This document shows positions 53,433 through 61,643 of a DNA stretch of 64,000 nt, piece after piece; the stretch's first letter is position 1, and every line of letters begins with the position of its first letter. Origin of the DNA: CAVQEG01 sp963711465 (GTDB taxonomy: Bacteria > Bacteroidota > Ignavibacteria > OLB7); assembly GCA_963711465.1 (NCBI GenBank), contig CAVQEG010000001.1, positions 1,798,001 through 1,862,000 on the forward strand, written 5' to 3'. The notes below the pieces were generated by a model, which did no database searches, was not told the DNA's origin, and saw only the letters and a list, made by a program, of their open reading frames with translations. Made by a program: the position numbers and the translations under genes.

Positions 53433-53829
53433 CTATCGGCGGGGGAATCGTGTCTGGGGTTGATCGTCCAACGCATGACAGGGGCCAAATCGGTGCAATA
53501 CGCGAGGAATCTACGAAACGGGTGTGTCCTCGGAGGTGGTGCTTGACCGATGGGCCGGTCCTCGGCGGCGGTGCTTGACCGATGGGCCGCTCCTCGGTGG
53601 CGGTGCTTGACCGATGGGCGCCCTCGGCGGCGGTGCTTGACCGATGGGCGCGACGGCAGGAGCCGTTCGCGCGGCGCGGCGAGCACGTGTCGTCGCTGCA
53701 ACATTCGGACGGAGGGGGCCGATGTGCAGGAGACGAGACAATCTTTCGCACGGTCCTCGCCGTGACGTGGGGTGCCGTGTCAGTTGGGGTGAAGTATCAC
53801 GGTCAGCATGCTTGAATGGCACCACTTCC
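53433..53829. other. Intergenic region carrying repeat copy A
   Basis: Non-coding; dominated by the composite repeat. The 95 bp before it (53433-53527) show no clear gene or promoter, and the stretch between the repeat and the minisatellite contains no recognisable element. Confidence 0.5.
53528..53751 (+). repeat. Composite repeat, copy A (four tandem units plus conserved hairpin block)
   Basis: Four tandem units of 30-32 bp (53528-53559, 53560-53591, 53592-53621, 53622-53651) share CCTCGG..GGCGGTGCTTGACCGATGGGC. Directly after comes a conserved block to 53751 that starts with an ACGGCAGGAGCCGT hairpin. The last 112 bp (53640-53751) align without gaps to 61297-61408 of copy B at roughly 80 percent identity by eye. 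No protein frame explains it; both copies face the same way and flank the TonB receptor locus. Confidence 0.9.
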
Positions 53830-53976
53830 GTGGTGTGGCAGTGGCGTCGTCGCGGCGTGGCGTGGTAGCGGCGTGGTGTGGCAGTGGCGTGGCAGCGGCG
53901 TGGCGTGGTAGCGGCGTGGCGTGGCAGCGGCGCGGCGTGGTAGCGGCGTGGCGCAGTAGTGGCTTGGCAGTGGCAG
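53830..53976 (+). repeat. 16-bp minisatellite
   Basis: About eight to nine degenerate units of GTGGCGTGGTAGCGGC, including variants such as GTGGTGTGGCAGTGGC, one truncated 11-bp unit and a degenerate 3' end. It lies between repeat copy A and the lipoprotein gene at 54057. It is a purely tandem structure with no coding sense. Confidence 0.9.
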
Positions 53977-54056
53977 GTCGATTGAATCGACCGGAGGTAC
54001 TGTGTAGCTTTCAGTTCTCCCCGCACACCCTGCACTCAGATCGAGAGGATGTCCCG

Positions 54057-55403
54057 ATGTCCCGTTGCACGCACGCTCTTCCGCCGCCTCTGATCGCGTT
54101 CCTCTTCGCGATCGGCATCCTGCTGCAGGCATGCGGTTCGGCGCCGACCGAGGACGTGCAGGGACCGGATGACAACTCGACGTTCGGGTTGATTCAGAAA
54201 AAAATCTTCACACCGAGCTGTGCGACGACTGGCTGCCACAGCGACATCCACGAGAGCTCCGGAAAGGTGGTGCACGACAATCTGCCGACGGGCGGACTGT
54301 ACCTGACGAAAGAATATTCCTACGACGCACTCTACGACGTCTCGCCGGTCAACGACTCCGCCCGCGGTCGCGGGATGAAACGCGTCAAGCCGGGTGATCC
54401 AGACCACAGCTATCTCTTCGCAAAACTCACCGGGCACCTTCATGATGGTGACGGTCTGCAGATGCCGCTCGGCTCACGACCGCTCGACAGCGGTAGCGTG
54501 GAATTCATCCGCCAGTGGATCGAGGCCGGTGCGCCGCGAACCGGCACCGTTGCCGACACGGCCTACCTCAACAGCGGACACGGTCCGAGCGGTCTTCTGC
54601 CTCCTCCCCTTCCGGAGCACGGACTCCTGCTGCACCTGCCCGTGTTCAAAGTTCCGCCGCATGGCGAACACGAGGTCTTCTACGCAACGCGCAGCCCGCT
54701 GGCGACGACGCAGTACATCACGAAGATCCGCGTGAAGATGACCGACCACAGTCATCACTTCCAGCTCTACGATTTCGAGCCGAACGACAACTTCACACCG
54801 CCGGAAAATGTGTTGCGGGATCGGTACGTGAACTTCAACGAGTGGGCATACGATCGCAAGTATGTCTTTGCCACGCAGGAGGCGGACGTGACCTACCAAC
54901 TTCCACCTGGAGTCGGCATCGAGTTGAAGCCATACACGCTCTTCGACGTCAACCAGCATTCTGTCAACGACTTCGACGACACTGCCGACGCCGAGTGTTA
55001 CGTGGCGATGGAGACTGCCGATCACGTGGACCACGTCGCGCACTCACTGGAGTGGAGCACGGACAAGATCCGCCTGATGCCGGGTGCGTGGACCAGTGTC
55101 AAAGACACGCTCGAAATCACCGACCGCAAGGAACTCATCACACTGACGACGCACTTCCACAAGCACGGGAAGGTATTCTCGGTCTATTACATCGACGCGT
55201 CCGGGATCGCGCGGCTCATCTACGAGAATCACGAGTGGCATCACCCCGAGATTCACACCTACACGCCACCGATCGATCTGAAGCCGGGCGACAAGCTGAC
55301 GCTCGAAGCGCAATACTTCAACGACACCGATCACATCATCTACTACGGCCCGAGCGCCGACGACGACATGTGCGTGGTGTTCGGTCTGACCGTTGACCCG
55401 TAG
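54057..55403 (+). CDS. Lipoprotein with cytochrome-like CX4CH motif and Cu-monooxygenase-like domain
   Basis: A 448-residue lipoprotein: signal peptide ending LLQAC (Cys26). An N-terminal module holds TPSCATTGCHSD (Cys55-X4-Cys60-His61), a cytochrome-c-like variant heme motif. The C-terminal two thirds contain His-rich strands typical of copper type II ascorbate-dependent monooxygenase folds (KMTDHSHHFQLYDF, THFHKHGKVFSVYY, HEWHHPEIHTYTPP). The heme is uncertain because the spacing is CX4CH rather than CX2CH. I chose MSRCTHALPPP as the start; the upstream open stretch crosses the minisatellite and is not protein-like. It is followed by a bidirectional terminator and is convergent with the beta-propeller gene. 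Confidence 0.82.
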   Translation: MSRCTHALPPPLIAFLFAIGILLQACGSAPTEDVQGPDDNSTFGLIQKKIFTPSCATTGCHSDIHESSGKVVHDNLPTGGLYLTKEYSYDALYDVSPVNDSARGRGMKRVKPGDPDHSYLFAKLTGHLHDGDGLQMPLGSRPLDSGSVEFIRQWIEAGAPRTGTVADTAYLNSGHGPSGLLPPPLPEHGLLLHLPVFKVPPHGEHEVFYATRSPLATTQYITKIRVKMTDHSHHFQLYDFEPNDNFTPPENVLRDRYVNFNEWAYDRKYVFATQEADVTYQLPPGVGIELKPYTLFDVNQHSVNDFDDTADAECYVAMETADHVDHVAHSLEWSTDKIRLMPGAWTSVKDTLEITDRKELITLTTHFHKHGKVFSVYYIDASGIARLIYENHEWHHPEIHTYTPPIDLKPGDKLTLEAQYFNDTDHIIYYGPSADDDMCVVFGLTVDP

Positions 55404-55434
55404 CGCCGATCGGACGACAGTATGGAGGATTGAA

Positions 55435-55463
55435 AAATGCCCCGGATCGTTCCGGGGCATTTT
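55435..55463. terminator. Bidirectional terminator
   Basis: AATGCCCCGGA pairs perfectly with TCCGGGGCATT (loop TCGT), flanked by an A-run on the left and a T-run on the right, between the convergent lipoprotein and beta-propeller genes. Confidence 0.85.
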
Positions 55464-55489
55464 CATGGATAGCGTTCATCGGGACGGCG

Positions 55490-56566
55490 TCATTCCGAAG
55501 CGAAGCAGAATCGCTTCGCCCGCGTGTTTCCCGATTTGGGACCCACCTGAATCTTGCCTCGAGAGACGAGCGTCATTTGTGGAGTGATCTGCACCATCTC
55601 AAGAGTATTGTCATCCGAATTGGAAATCGCGAAGAGATTGGGATCGCCCGGCACATTGATTACCGTGCTCGGGCCCTTCGCGCCCTCGTATCGGGCCACG
55701 ACCTTGCGGGTCCTGGTATTGAACAGATCGAGCGACGAGTAGCCCTCGTTGGCGCCGAGAACGAGCGAATCGTTTACCGACTCGAAACTGTGGTAGGAGC
55801 TCGACTGCAGTTCGCGAATTCCGTGCGGCGGCCTCGCTTCGATGAGCGACACTTCACCGGTCGCGACATCGAGCGAAAACATTCCCACCACCCATCGTCC
55901 ACCGAAGAAGATCGTCCTGTTATCGGGCGAGAATGCCAGACCGCGGGGAATCACCTCTACCGGGAAGAAGGACTTCTTCGTCCGCGTGCTCAGGTCGATG
56001 ACGGTGATGCCGGGATTCAGCTTGCTCGTCACACAGGCGTAATTGCCGTCGAGACTGATACGGATGTTATGTGGCGCATTCACGTCGTTAACGCGCCCGA
56101 CCTCATCCATGCTGTCGAAGTCGATGAACACGACGGCATTCTGCGTCCGATCGGCGACGATGAGCGTCTTGCCATCCGGAAGGGTCATCATGTGATCGGC
56201 GTTGAGAACGCCGAATTTGTGCTGACCCTTGAAGCTCAGCGTCTTCGTGTCGAAGAACTTGATCATCTGCTCACCCTCGACGGTGACGGCGAGCGTCTTG
56301 TGATCGCCGGATACGGCGACGTAGTAGGGATCGTTCCCCACCTTGACGCTCCGCATCACCTTCAGTGTGGAGAGATCGACCTCCATGACGGATGAATCGG
56401 CGGTGTTGACCACGTAGGCACGGTTGGCGGCACCGGCCGCGGTTGCCGACGCGGATGCGACGACGCCGACGGCGATTGTAAGCACGAGAGCGAGAAGCCC
56501 GCTCCTCAACTTGATATGGGCGAATGTCATATCGACGAATGTGGTATTCATGAACGAAGTATTCAT
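55490..56566 (-). CDS. Exported YncE/YVTN-type beta-propeller protein
   Basis: A 358-residue protein. The start is followed by FAHIKLRSGLLALVLTIAVG, a signal peptide preceded by a basic N-region, with cleavage near ASATAAG. The body is a seven-bladed propeller of YncE type: repeated V-x-V-x-x-D-x-x-L units (SVMEVDLSTLKVMRSV, FIDFDSMDEVGRVND, VIDLSTRTKKSFFPV) and GxxPxxxAxSxD-like turns. In other Bacteroidota such propellers often accompany TonB receptors. Upstream on the same strand are the beta-helix lipoprotein and the TonB receptor, so a three-gene operon is likely. Confidence 0.9.
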   Translation of the reverse strand: MNTSFMNTTFVDMTFAHIKLRSGLLALVLTIAVGVVASASATAAGAANRAYVVNTADSSVMEVDLSTLKVMRSVKVGNDPYYVAVSGDHKTLAVTVEGEQMIKFFDTKTLSFKGQHKFGVLNADHMMTLPDGKTLIVADRTQNAVVFIDFDSMDEVGRVNDVNAPHNIRISLDGNYACVTSKLNPGITVIDLSTRTKKSFFPVEVIPRGLAFSPDNRTIFFGGRWVVGMFSLDVATGEVSLIEARPPHGIRELQSSSYHSFESVNDSLVLGANEGYSSLDLFNTRTRKVVARYEGAKGPSTVINVPGDPNLFAISNSDDNTLEMVQITPQMTLVSRGKIQVGPKSGNTRAKRFCFASE

Positions 56567-56719
56567 GGTCTCTGCATTTCAGCGTTGGTTCAAGTGCGGT
56601 TGAGCAATTCCGTTGCGTTCTCCGCATCCCGGACAGCCCCTGTGTCGCGCCATGCACATCAGAAGCTGCCCGGGGGCGGAGCTGCGGGCCGCTCGAGGCG
56701 ACCGCAATTCGTAGAGGTA

Positions 56720-57922
56720 TCAGCGCTTCGAGGTGAACGCTCCGAGATCCTGGTCATACGTCGCATTGCCCGCACCGTGCGCGGGAGAACTCGACTGCAG
56801 ATGCGGGTCGGTATTGTCCTCCTGACTGCTGATGTTCCCGTCATAGGAGGTGAACATCGGATCGACATCGATCAGGTCCGACGGCCGTGCCGCGCCCATT
56901 GCGTCCGACGGGTAGAAGGAACTCTTGAGCGAATCCACCGTCGTATAGAACAGGTTGTTCCCATACTCGATGTTGTCCACGTCGGCGGCATCGGTGATCC
57001 GGATTCCCTCGCGAGTATTCACGAAGATGTTGTTGTACAGTTTTCCCCTCGAGAATTTGTTCATGATGATTCCCGCGCCCGGACGCGACGGATTGCGGAA
57101 GCCGCTGTTGACGAACGTGTTATTGACGATCGTAACGTCGGTCTGCGGGAAGAGCACGTCGGCGCTCGTCTCCACCTGGATGCCGTGATCGAGCGTATTG
57201 TAGAGGTAGTTGTAGGCGATCGTTCCGTGAAATCCGGTTTTGAAATTCATTGCCGCTCCGTTGTTCTGCCCGATCATGTCGAAGCTGTTTCGAAGGATCG
57301 AACCCGAGCCTCCTCTGCACTGGAATCCGTCGTCGATCGACGCGTACACCTGACAGTCCTCCATGACGTAGCGGCTGGTGTTCGCCGCATTTGAGGTGAA
57401 GTAGATGGCCGGTCGCGGCTGGCCGGTCGGCCGCAATCCCCCGGCGTATTCGAGGCGAACGAACTTGAGGCTCGTGACCGACGGCGAGTCGCACTGCAGA
57501 CCACCCCACGAGCCGAAGTACTTCATGTTCTCACCCGGCCCCATGTACACCATGTTGTCCTTTGTCCCCTCGGCGAGGAGTGCACCGTTGACGAACAGCG
57601 TGTAGACGGACTGATCGGCGGGATTGAGCCGTGGACAGATGAGGCGTGAGCCGGGCTCCATCAGGAGCGTGTCTCCTGCCGGTACCACTGCGTCCTCCCA
57701 CAGGTAATAGGTGTGATTGGACACCATCGTGCCCTTGATGAATCCGCGCAGCGTATCGGTGGTCGACACGTCCGTCGCCTGATCGGTATTGTCGACCGGC
57801 TGCGTGGGAGTCGAGTCGGAGCAGGCTGCCGTTACGAGCGCCAGGCTGAGGCAAGCGACCGCCATCAAGGCGGCTGTTCGAAATCGTCGGGTGAAGGCGG
57901 GAATTGAATTGAATCGGTTCAT
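56720..57922 (-). CDS. Right-handed beta-helix lipoprotein
   Basis: A 400-residue lipoprotein: signal and lipobox TAACSDST (acylated Cys34), then a Thr/Asp-rich linker. From about residue 90 the sequence is a parallel beta-helix (repeated strands with Asn/Ser ladders: VTIVNNTFVNSGFRN, GKLYNNIFVNTREGIRI, IEYGNNLFYTTVDS). Such folds bind or cleave polysaccharides, but no catalytic residues stand out. It is downstream of the TonB receptor (57981) by 58 bp and upstream of the propeller gene by 153 bp. I chose the ATG of MNRFNSIP for the signal peptide. Confidence 0.9.
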   Translation of the reverse strand: MNRFNSIPAFTRRFRTAALMAVACLSLALVTAACSDSTPTQPVDNTDQATDVSTTDTLRGFIKGTMVSNHTYYLWEDAVVPAGDTLLMEPGSRLICPRLNPADQSVYTLFVNGALLAEGTKDNMVYMGPGENMKYFGSWGGLQCDSPSVTSLKFVRLEYAGGLRPTGQPRPAIYFTSNAANTSRYVMEDCQVYASIDDGFQCRGGSGSILRNSFDMIGQNNGAAMNFKTGFHGTIAYNYLYNTLDHGIQVETSADVLFPQTDVTIVNNTFVNSGFRNPSRPGAGIIMNKFSRGKLYNNIFVNTREGIRITDAADVDNIEYGNNLFYTTVDSLKSSFYPSDAMGAARPSDLIDVDPMFTSYDGNISSQEDNTDPHLQSSSPAHGAGNATYDQDLGAFTSKR

Positions 57923-57980
57923 GACTCGAGAGAGAATTGAGAGGGTTTGGGTTGGCTCTATTGTGTCATTTGTCTGACTG

Positions 57981-60668
57981 TCAGTGGGAGCGCCACGTGA
58001 ATCCGATCTGTACCCATTCGCCGAAGACCTCGCGTTCAATCAGTTCACCCGACTCGATCCTGATTTCATAGGGGGAATTGAGAAGATTCGTCGCGAAGAC
58101 GAACAGCGAAAGATCCTTCCAGATTCTCTGTTCGGCGGAGACGTCGAGCGTGAGGTAATCCGTCTGGATATGGTTGAGATGCGGATACGGTGAGATGCTC
58201 GCGAGGCGTTGTCCGGTGAACACGCCGCTGACCTGGATCATTGTGCCGACATCGGGGTCGTCGAACCGCAGAGCGGCGTTGGCCACATGCTTCGACTGCC
58301 CCTGCAGCGGCCGGTCTTCCCTGACCGTGATCGTCTGACCGCTTGCGCGGTCAAACTGAATCTTGTCGCAGATGAGCGATGATTCGGTGAACGTGTAGTT
58401 GCCGATGAACGACATATGATCGAGGAAGGTGAATCCTGCAACGACCTCGAATCCGTAGTTGGTGGCGGTACCGAAATTCTTCGGCATATACGTCGGCAGC
58501 GATGGATTGCTGAGATCGAGCGCCACCTCGATCGGATCCTGGATGCTCTTGTAGTAGAGACCGGCGGAGAACTGCCACGCCCTGTCGACGGAGGGATACA
58601 GTTCATAACGGAGGTCGACGTTCGTCGAAATCGTCCTGCGAAGACTCGGGTTACCCTGGCGTCGGTCCTCCTCGCCGACGTAGTTGTAGGGCACGAGGTC
58701 GAAGTAATTCGGCCGGCTCATCGATCGGCCGACCGACAGGCGAACGTTGGACGATCCCGTGAGGGCATAGCGAAGGTGGGCACTTGGAAGGACGTCGACA
58801 TAGTTCTGACTCGCGCTTACCACCTGCCGCAGGTTCACGTCGTGCGTGGAATACTCGGATGACGTGGCCTCGACGCGTGCTCCGGCGAGCAGGTGCCACC
58901 GACCGCTGTTCCACGCGCCTTCGATGTATCCGGCGATAATGTCTTCGGATGCGACGTAATTATTGTTGGCGTACTCGGGCGTGCCACCTGTGTTCGCGAC
59001 CTTGAACTGGAGTCCGTCGAGTCCGTGGTAGATGGGCAGTTCACCGGTCGTCGAATCGACGATCGGAATCAGACGGTAGGCGTTCATGTCGTTCGTCCGA
59101 TGTTTGAATCGGCCGAACAGGCCGCCGGTTGCCGTGACGCCCATTGCTTTCAGTCCGTCGAACGTCGCGTCGGTGCTCACGAAGTAATCGCGATCGGTAT
59201 TGCGCGACCAGTCGCGATCGATGGTCTGGAGATACCGTTCGGAAGCGACGCTGTCACCGACGAGCGCGTTGGTTGTAATCACTTCGGCGCGATCGGGTTT
59301 GTACTGCTGCGCAAACGACCACCCACCCTTCCACTTCAGCTCGAGATCGCCCAGCTCATGGTATCCGTTGAGATTTGCCGACAGGATGGTATGGTGCTGA
59401 AAGACGGTCCGTTCATACGTCGTCAGCGTGGGGAAGAACACCTCCCCGGTATCGCTGAGGATGCGCGCCTCGCGATTGTTCCGGAACAGTCCCACGAACG
59501 ACGCCGCGATCTGGTTATGCGAGTCGAGGAGGTAGTCGCTCTTGAGATTGAACCCGTACTTGGTCTTGCTGTGGGAATGAATTCGCCACTCGGTATGGAC
59601 GTAGTATGGCTTGTTGTCGGCGTCGATCGACTCATAATTGTGAACGACTTCCGAGTACTGGTAGATCTGCCGCATGCTGGCGCCCACGACGACCCCGAGC
59701 CGATCGCCGAGGAGTCGGGTTCCCGCCGTCAGCTCGGCGATTGCATCAGGCGGCGCGGTACTGTTGAGCAGTTGGACGTTGTCCATCGGGAAGTCGCTCG
59801 AGGTCGCCTTGTACCCCTGGCCGAAGCGGTCCAGCGGATTGTCGAGAATTGAATCGGTGCGAAATCCGATGAAGTCGTTCTGCGCAAGCATGGAGCCGTA
59901 TCCGGTACCGAGCCGGGCACGGACGAACGGTTCTGCCGGCGCATTCCGCATCACGAAGTTGACGGCACCGCCGATCGCGTCGGCCTCCATATCCGGCGTA
60001 AGCACCTTTGTCACCTCGATGCGTTCGAGCAGTTCGGACGGCATGAAATCCAGATTGATGGACCGGGAATTCTCCAGCGGGCTGGGAATTTTCACTCCGT
60101 CGACCAGGGTGGTGTTGTACCTGCCTTCCATTCCACGAACGATGGCCTGGCGTGCTTCTCCGCGCATGCGGGTGATGGAGATTCCTGGTATACGCTTCAC
60201 GGCCTCGGCCGCTGAAACGTCCGGGGTCCGCTGAATCGCGTCGGAACTCAGCACGTTCACGACTGTCGGCGACTTCAGTTCGGTCAGCCGAGCCGATGCT
60301 TCGGACTCACGAAGGCGTCGGGCCGTGACCACCACATCCACGCCCTGCACCGAGGAAGCTGTCAGCTTGGCGTCGAGCGCAACATCCTCGTTGGCCGATA
60401 CGACCGTCACGCGACTCGTATCTCGCAGGTAGCCAACGAGCACGAACTCAACGGTGTAGGTACCGACCGGCACGTTCCTGATCGCGAAGCGTCCGTCGCC
60501 GTCGGCGTTCGTGCCGAGGTTCACCGATCGGATCACAACCGTGGTGAACGCGAGCGGTTCACCCGTTGTCGCGTCCGTTATCCGACCGTGAATCCGGGCT
60601 GCGCGGGCCGGTGTGATCGCACCGAGGAAAAGTATGAGGAGTAGGGACCAAGTCCGAATCTCCGTCAC
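57981..60668 (-). CDS. TonB-dependent outer-membrane receptor with carboxypeptidase-regulatory-like domain
   Basis: About 895 residues from a GTG start. The signal peptide TEIRTWSLLLILFLGAITP is followed by an RIHGRITDATTGEPLAF regulatory-like beta domain, the plug (VTARRLRESEASARL, PDVSAAEAVKRIPGISI, RIEVTKVLTPDMEADAIGGAV) and a long beta-barrel ending FTWRSH. The plug pattern resembles the Xanthomonas/Caulobacter-type receptors used for carbohydrate or other uptake. The start is ambiguous: in-frame ATGs lie at 60776 and 60782, but they would put 38 residues ahead of the signal peptide, so I prefer GTG 60668. It heads a run with the beta-helix and beta-propeller genes. The ligand is unknown. 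Confidence 0.9.
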   Translation of the reverse strand: MTEIRTWSLLLILFLGAITPARAARIHGRITDATTGEPLAFTTVVIRSVNLGTNADGDGRFAIRNVPVGTYTVEFVLVGYLRDTSRVTVVSANEDVALDAKLTASSVQGVDVVVTARRLRESEASARLTELKSPTVVNVLSSDAIQRTPDVSAAEAVKRIPGISITRMRGEARQAIVRGMEGRYNTTLVDGVKIPSPLENSRSINLDFMPSELLERIEVTKVLTPDMEADAIGGAVNFVMRNAPAEPFVRARLGTGYGSMLAQNDFIGFRTDSILDNPLDRFGQGYKATSSDFPMDNVQLLNSTAPPDAIAELTAGTRLLGDRLGVVVGASMRQIYQYSEVVHNYESIDADNKPYYVHTEWRIHSHSKTKYGFNLKSDYLLDSHNQIAASFVGLFRNNREARILSDTGEVFFPTLTTYERTVFQHHTILSANLNGYHELGDLELKWKGGWSFAQQYKPDRAEVITTNALVGDSVASERYLQTIDRDWSRNTDRDYFVSTDATFDGLKAMGVTATGGLFGRFKHRTNDMNAYRLIPIVDSTTGELPIYHGLDGLQFKVANTGGTPEYANNNYVASEDIIAGYIEGAWNSGRWHLLAGARVEATSSEYSTHDVNLRQVVSASQNYVDVLPSAHLRYALTGSSNVRLSVGRSMSRPNYFDLVPYNYVGEEDRRQGNPSLRRTISTNVDLRYELYPSVDRAWQFSAGLYYKSIQDPIEVALDLSNPSLPTYMPKNFGTATNYGFEVVAGFTFLDHMSFIGNYTFTESSLICDKIQFDRASGQTITVREDRPLQGQSKHVANAALRFDDPDVGTMIQVSGVFTGQRLASISPYPHLNHIQTDYLTLDVSAEQRIWKDLSLFVFATNLLNSPYEIRIESGELIEREVFGEWVQIGFTWRSH

Positions 60669-61170
60669 AACGTGGATCGCTGATGCGGCGTATCTGGACT
60701 GGATAAGATCATGGGGGGATCGTCCGGCATCTGGACGAAACCGTATGGTATTGACGGCGGGCAGATCGTTGATCATTTCCATTCAGGCTAGGGGGTCCCG
60801 ATTCCGAAATCGAGCGGATTCGGAACGACGCATGGAGATAATGGATTGTCAGCCAGTGGCCGAATCGCTGTCAGGGAGCGATGGTGTTACGAGGAGAGCC
60901 GCAACGGAGGGGTAGACTGGCGAAATGGATAATGGGCGTGTCGAATTGGATCTCGTGTCGCCAGCACCAGCGACGACGGTGTTGAATCGAATACGGTTGA
61001 TTGGCTCGAGGCAACCGCGGAATCCGGCCTTCTATCGAGAGAAGGAATACCGGCGTTTCCACGGTGCTGTAGAAATGAAGACTGTCAGAACGCCATGATG
61101 TCGCAGCGGCGCATTTCCGATACGTTCTATTACGGGCGGCGTGAATCAGTACGGAAGCGTATTGATTGGG
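60669..61170. other. Receptor upstream region
   Basis: No gene is seen apart from a possible N-terminal extension of the receptor (to 60782). It contains a TTCCGAA...TTCGGAA inverted repeat (about 60802-60825) and probably the receptor promoter. I checked for a cobalamin riboswitch because of a GCCACTGG on the minus strand, but the rest of the motif is absent. Confidence 0.4.
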
Positions 61171-61408
61171 TCAGGAGGTGGTGGCGGTGCCAATCAATGG
61201 GTGCTTTGCCTCAGGGGGGCGGTGCCAAACCGATGGGCGCTTCGCCTCGGGGGCGGTGCCAAACCCATGGGCGCTTCGCCTCGGGGGCGGTGCCAAACCG
61301 ATGGGCGCGACGGCTGGAGCCGTGCGCGCGGCGCTGCGAGCGCTTGGTGGCGCTGCTACATTCGGACAGAGGAGGCCGCGGCGTCGCCGACGAGACGATC
61401 GTTCGCAC
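61171..61408 (+). repeat. Composite repeat, copy B (four tandem units plus conserved hairpin block)
   Basis: Units at 61171-61208 (degenerate), 61209-61244, 61245-61278 and 61279-61310 share CCTCGGGGGCGGTGCCAAACC[G/C]ATGGGCGC. They are followed by the same conserved block as in copy A, including an ACGGCTGGAGCCGT hairpin; 61297-61408 aligns gap-free with 53640-53751. It lies in the same orientation as copy A. Confidence 0.9.
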
Positions 61409-61519
61409 TGCGGGGGTGGTCGCTGTTGTGGAGTGGTGTCGCTGCGGGGCCGGCGTTGTGTGATTTGTCCGTGTGCCTGTCGGTGGGCGTTCTTTCTGTC
61501 CCCGATCGCTGCGTGGTCG

Positions 61520-61527
61520 TATATTTC
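61520..61527 (+). promoter_or_regulatory. Possible -7 element for hppA
   Basis: TATATTTC differs from TAnnTTTG at the last position and lies about 40 bp upstream of a short leader reading frame and 120 bp upstream of the hppA ATG. Confidence 0.3.
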
Positions 61528-61562
61528 GGGCTTTCACTCCGTAACAATCACATCGGAGTGCG

Positions 61563-61639
61563 ATGACTGCCCTGTCGGTGCGGCACCACGTACCGTCCCT
61601 GTCCTCCGAATTCTCCAACTCACAAACGACCCTGTCGAC

Positions 61640-61643
<4 letters not shown>
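61563..61643 (+). CDS. Possible 26-codon leader peptide overlapping hppA start
   Basis: ATG at 61563 opens a 26-codon frame (MTALSVRHHVPSLSSEFSNS at its start) whose TGA overlaps the hppA ATG as ATGA (61640-61643). This is the classic arrangement for translational coupling. It could equally be chance, since hppA may start further in at an ATG at 61754. Confidence 0.3.

Noticed and set aside
53528..53651. CRISPR-like array because of four regularly spaced repeats
   Set aside because: The units abut with no unique spacers, and the same structure recurs at 61171 with a shared flank; no cas genes are present.
53511..54035. A 174-residue minus-strand reading frame across repeat copy A and the minisatellite
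   Set aside because: The translation consists of repeat-derived His/Arg/Pro strings with no domain; it is a by-product of GC-rich tandem repeats.
60840..60890. Possible cobalamin riboswitch upstream of the TonB receptor (minus-strand GCCACTGG)
   Set aside because: Only the short box matches; the expected downstream elements and conserved stems are not present.
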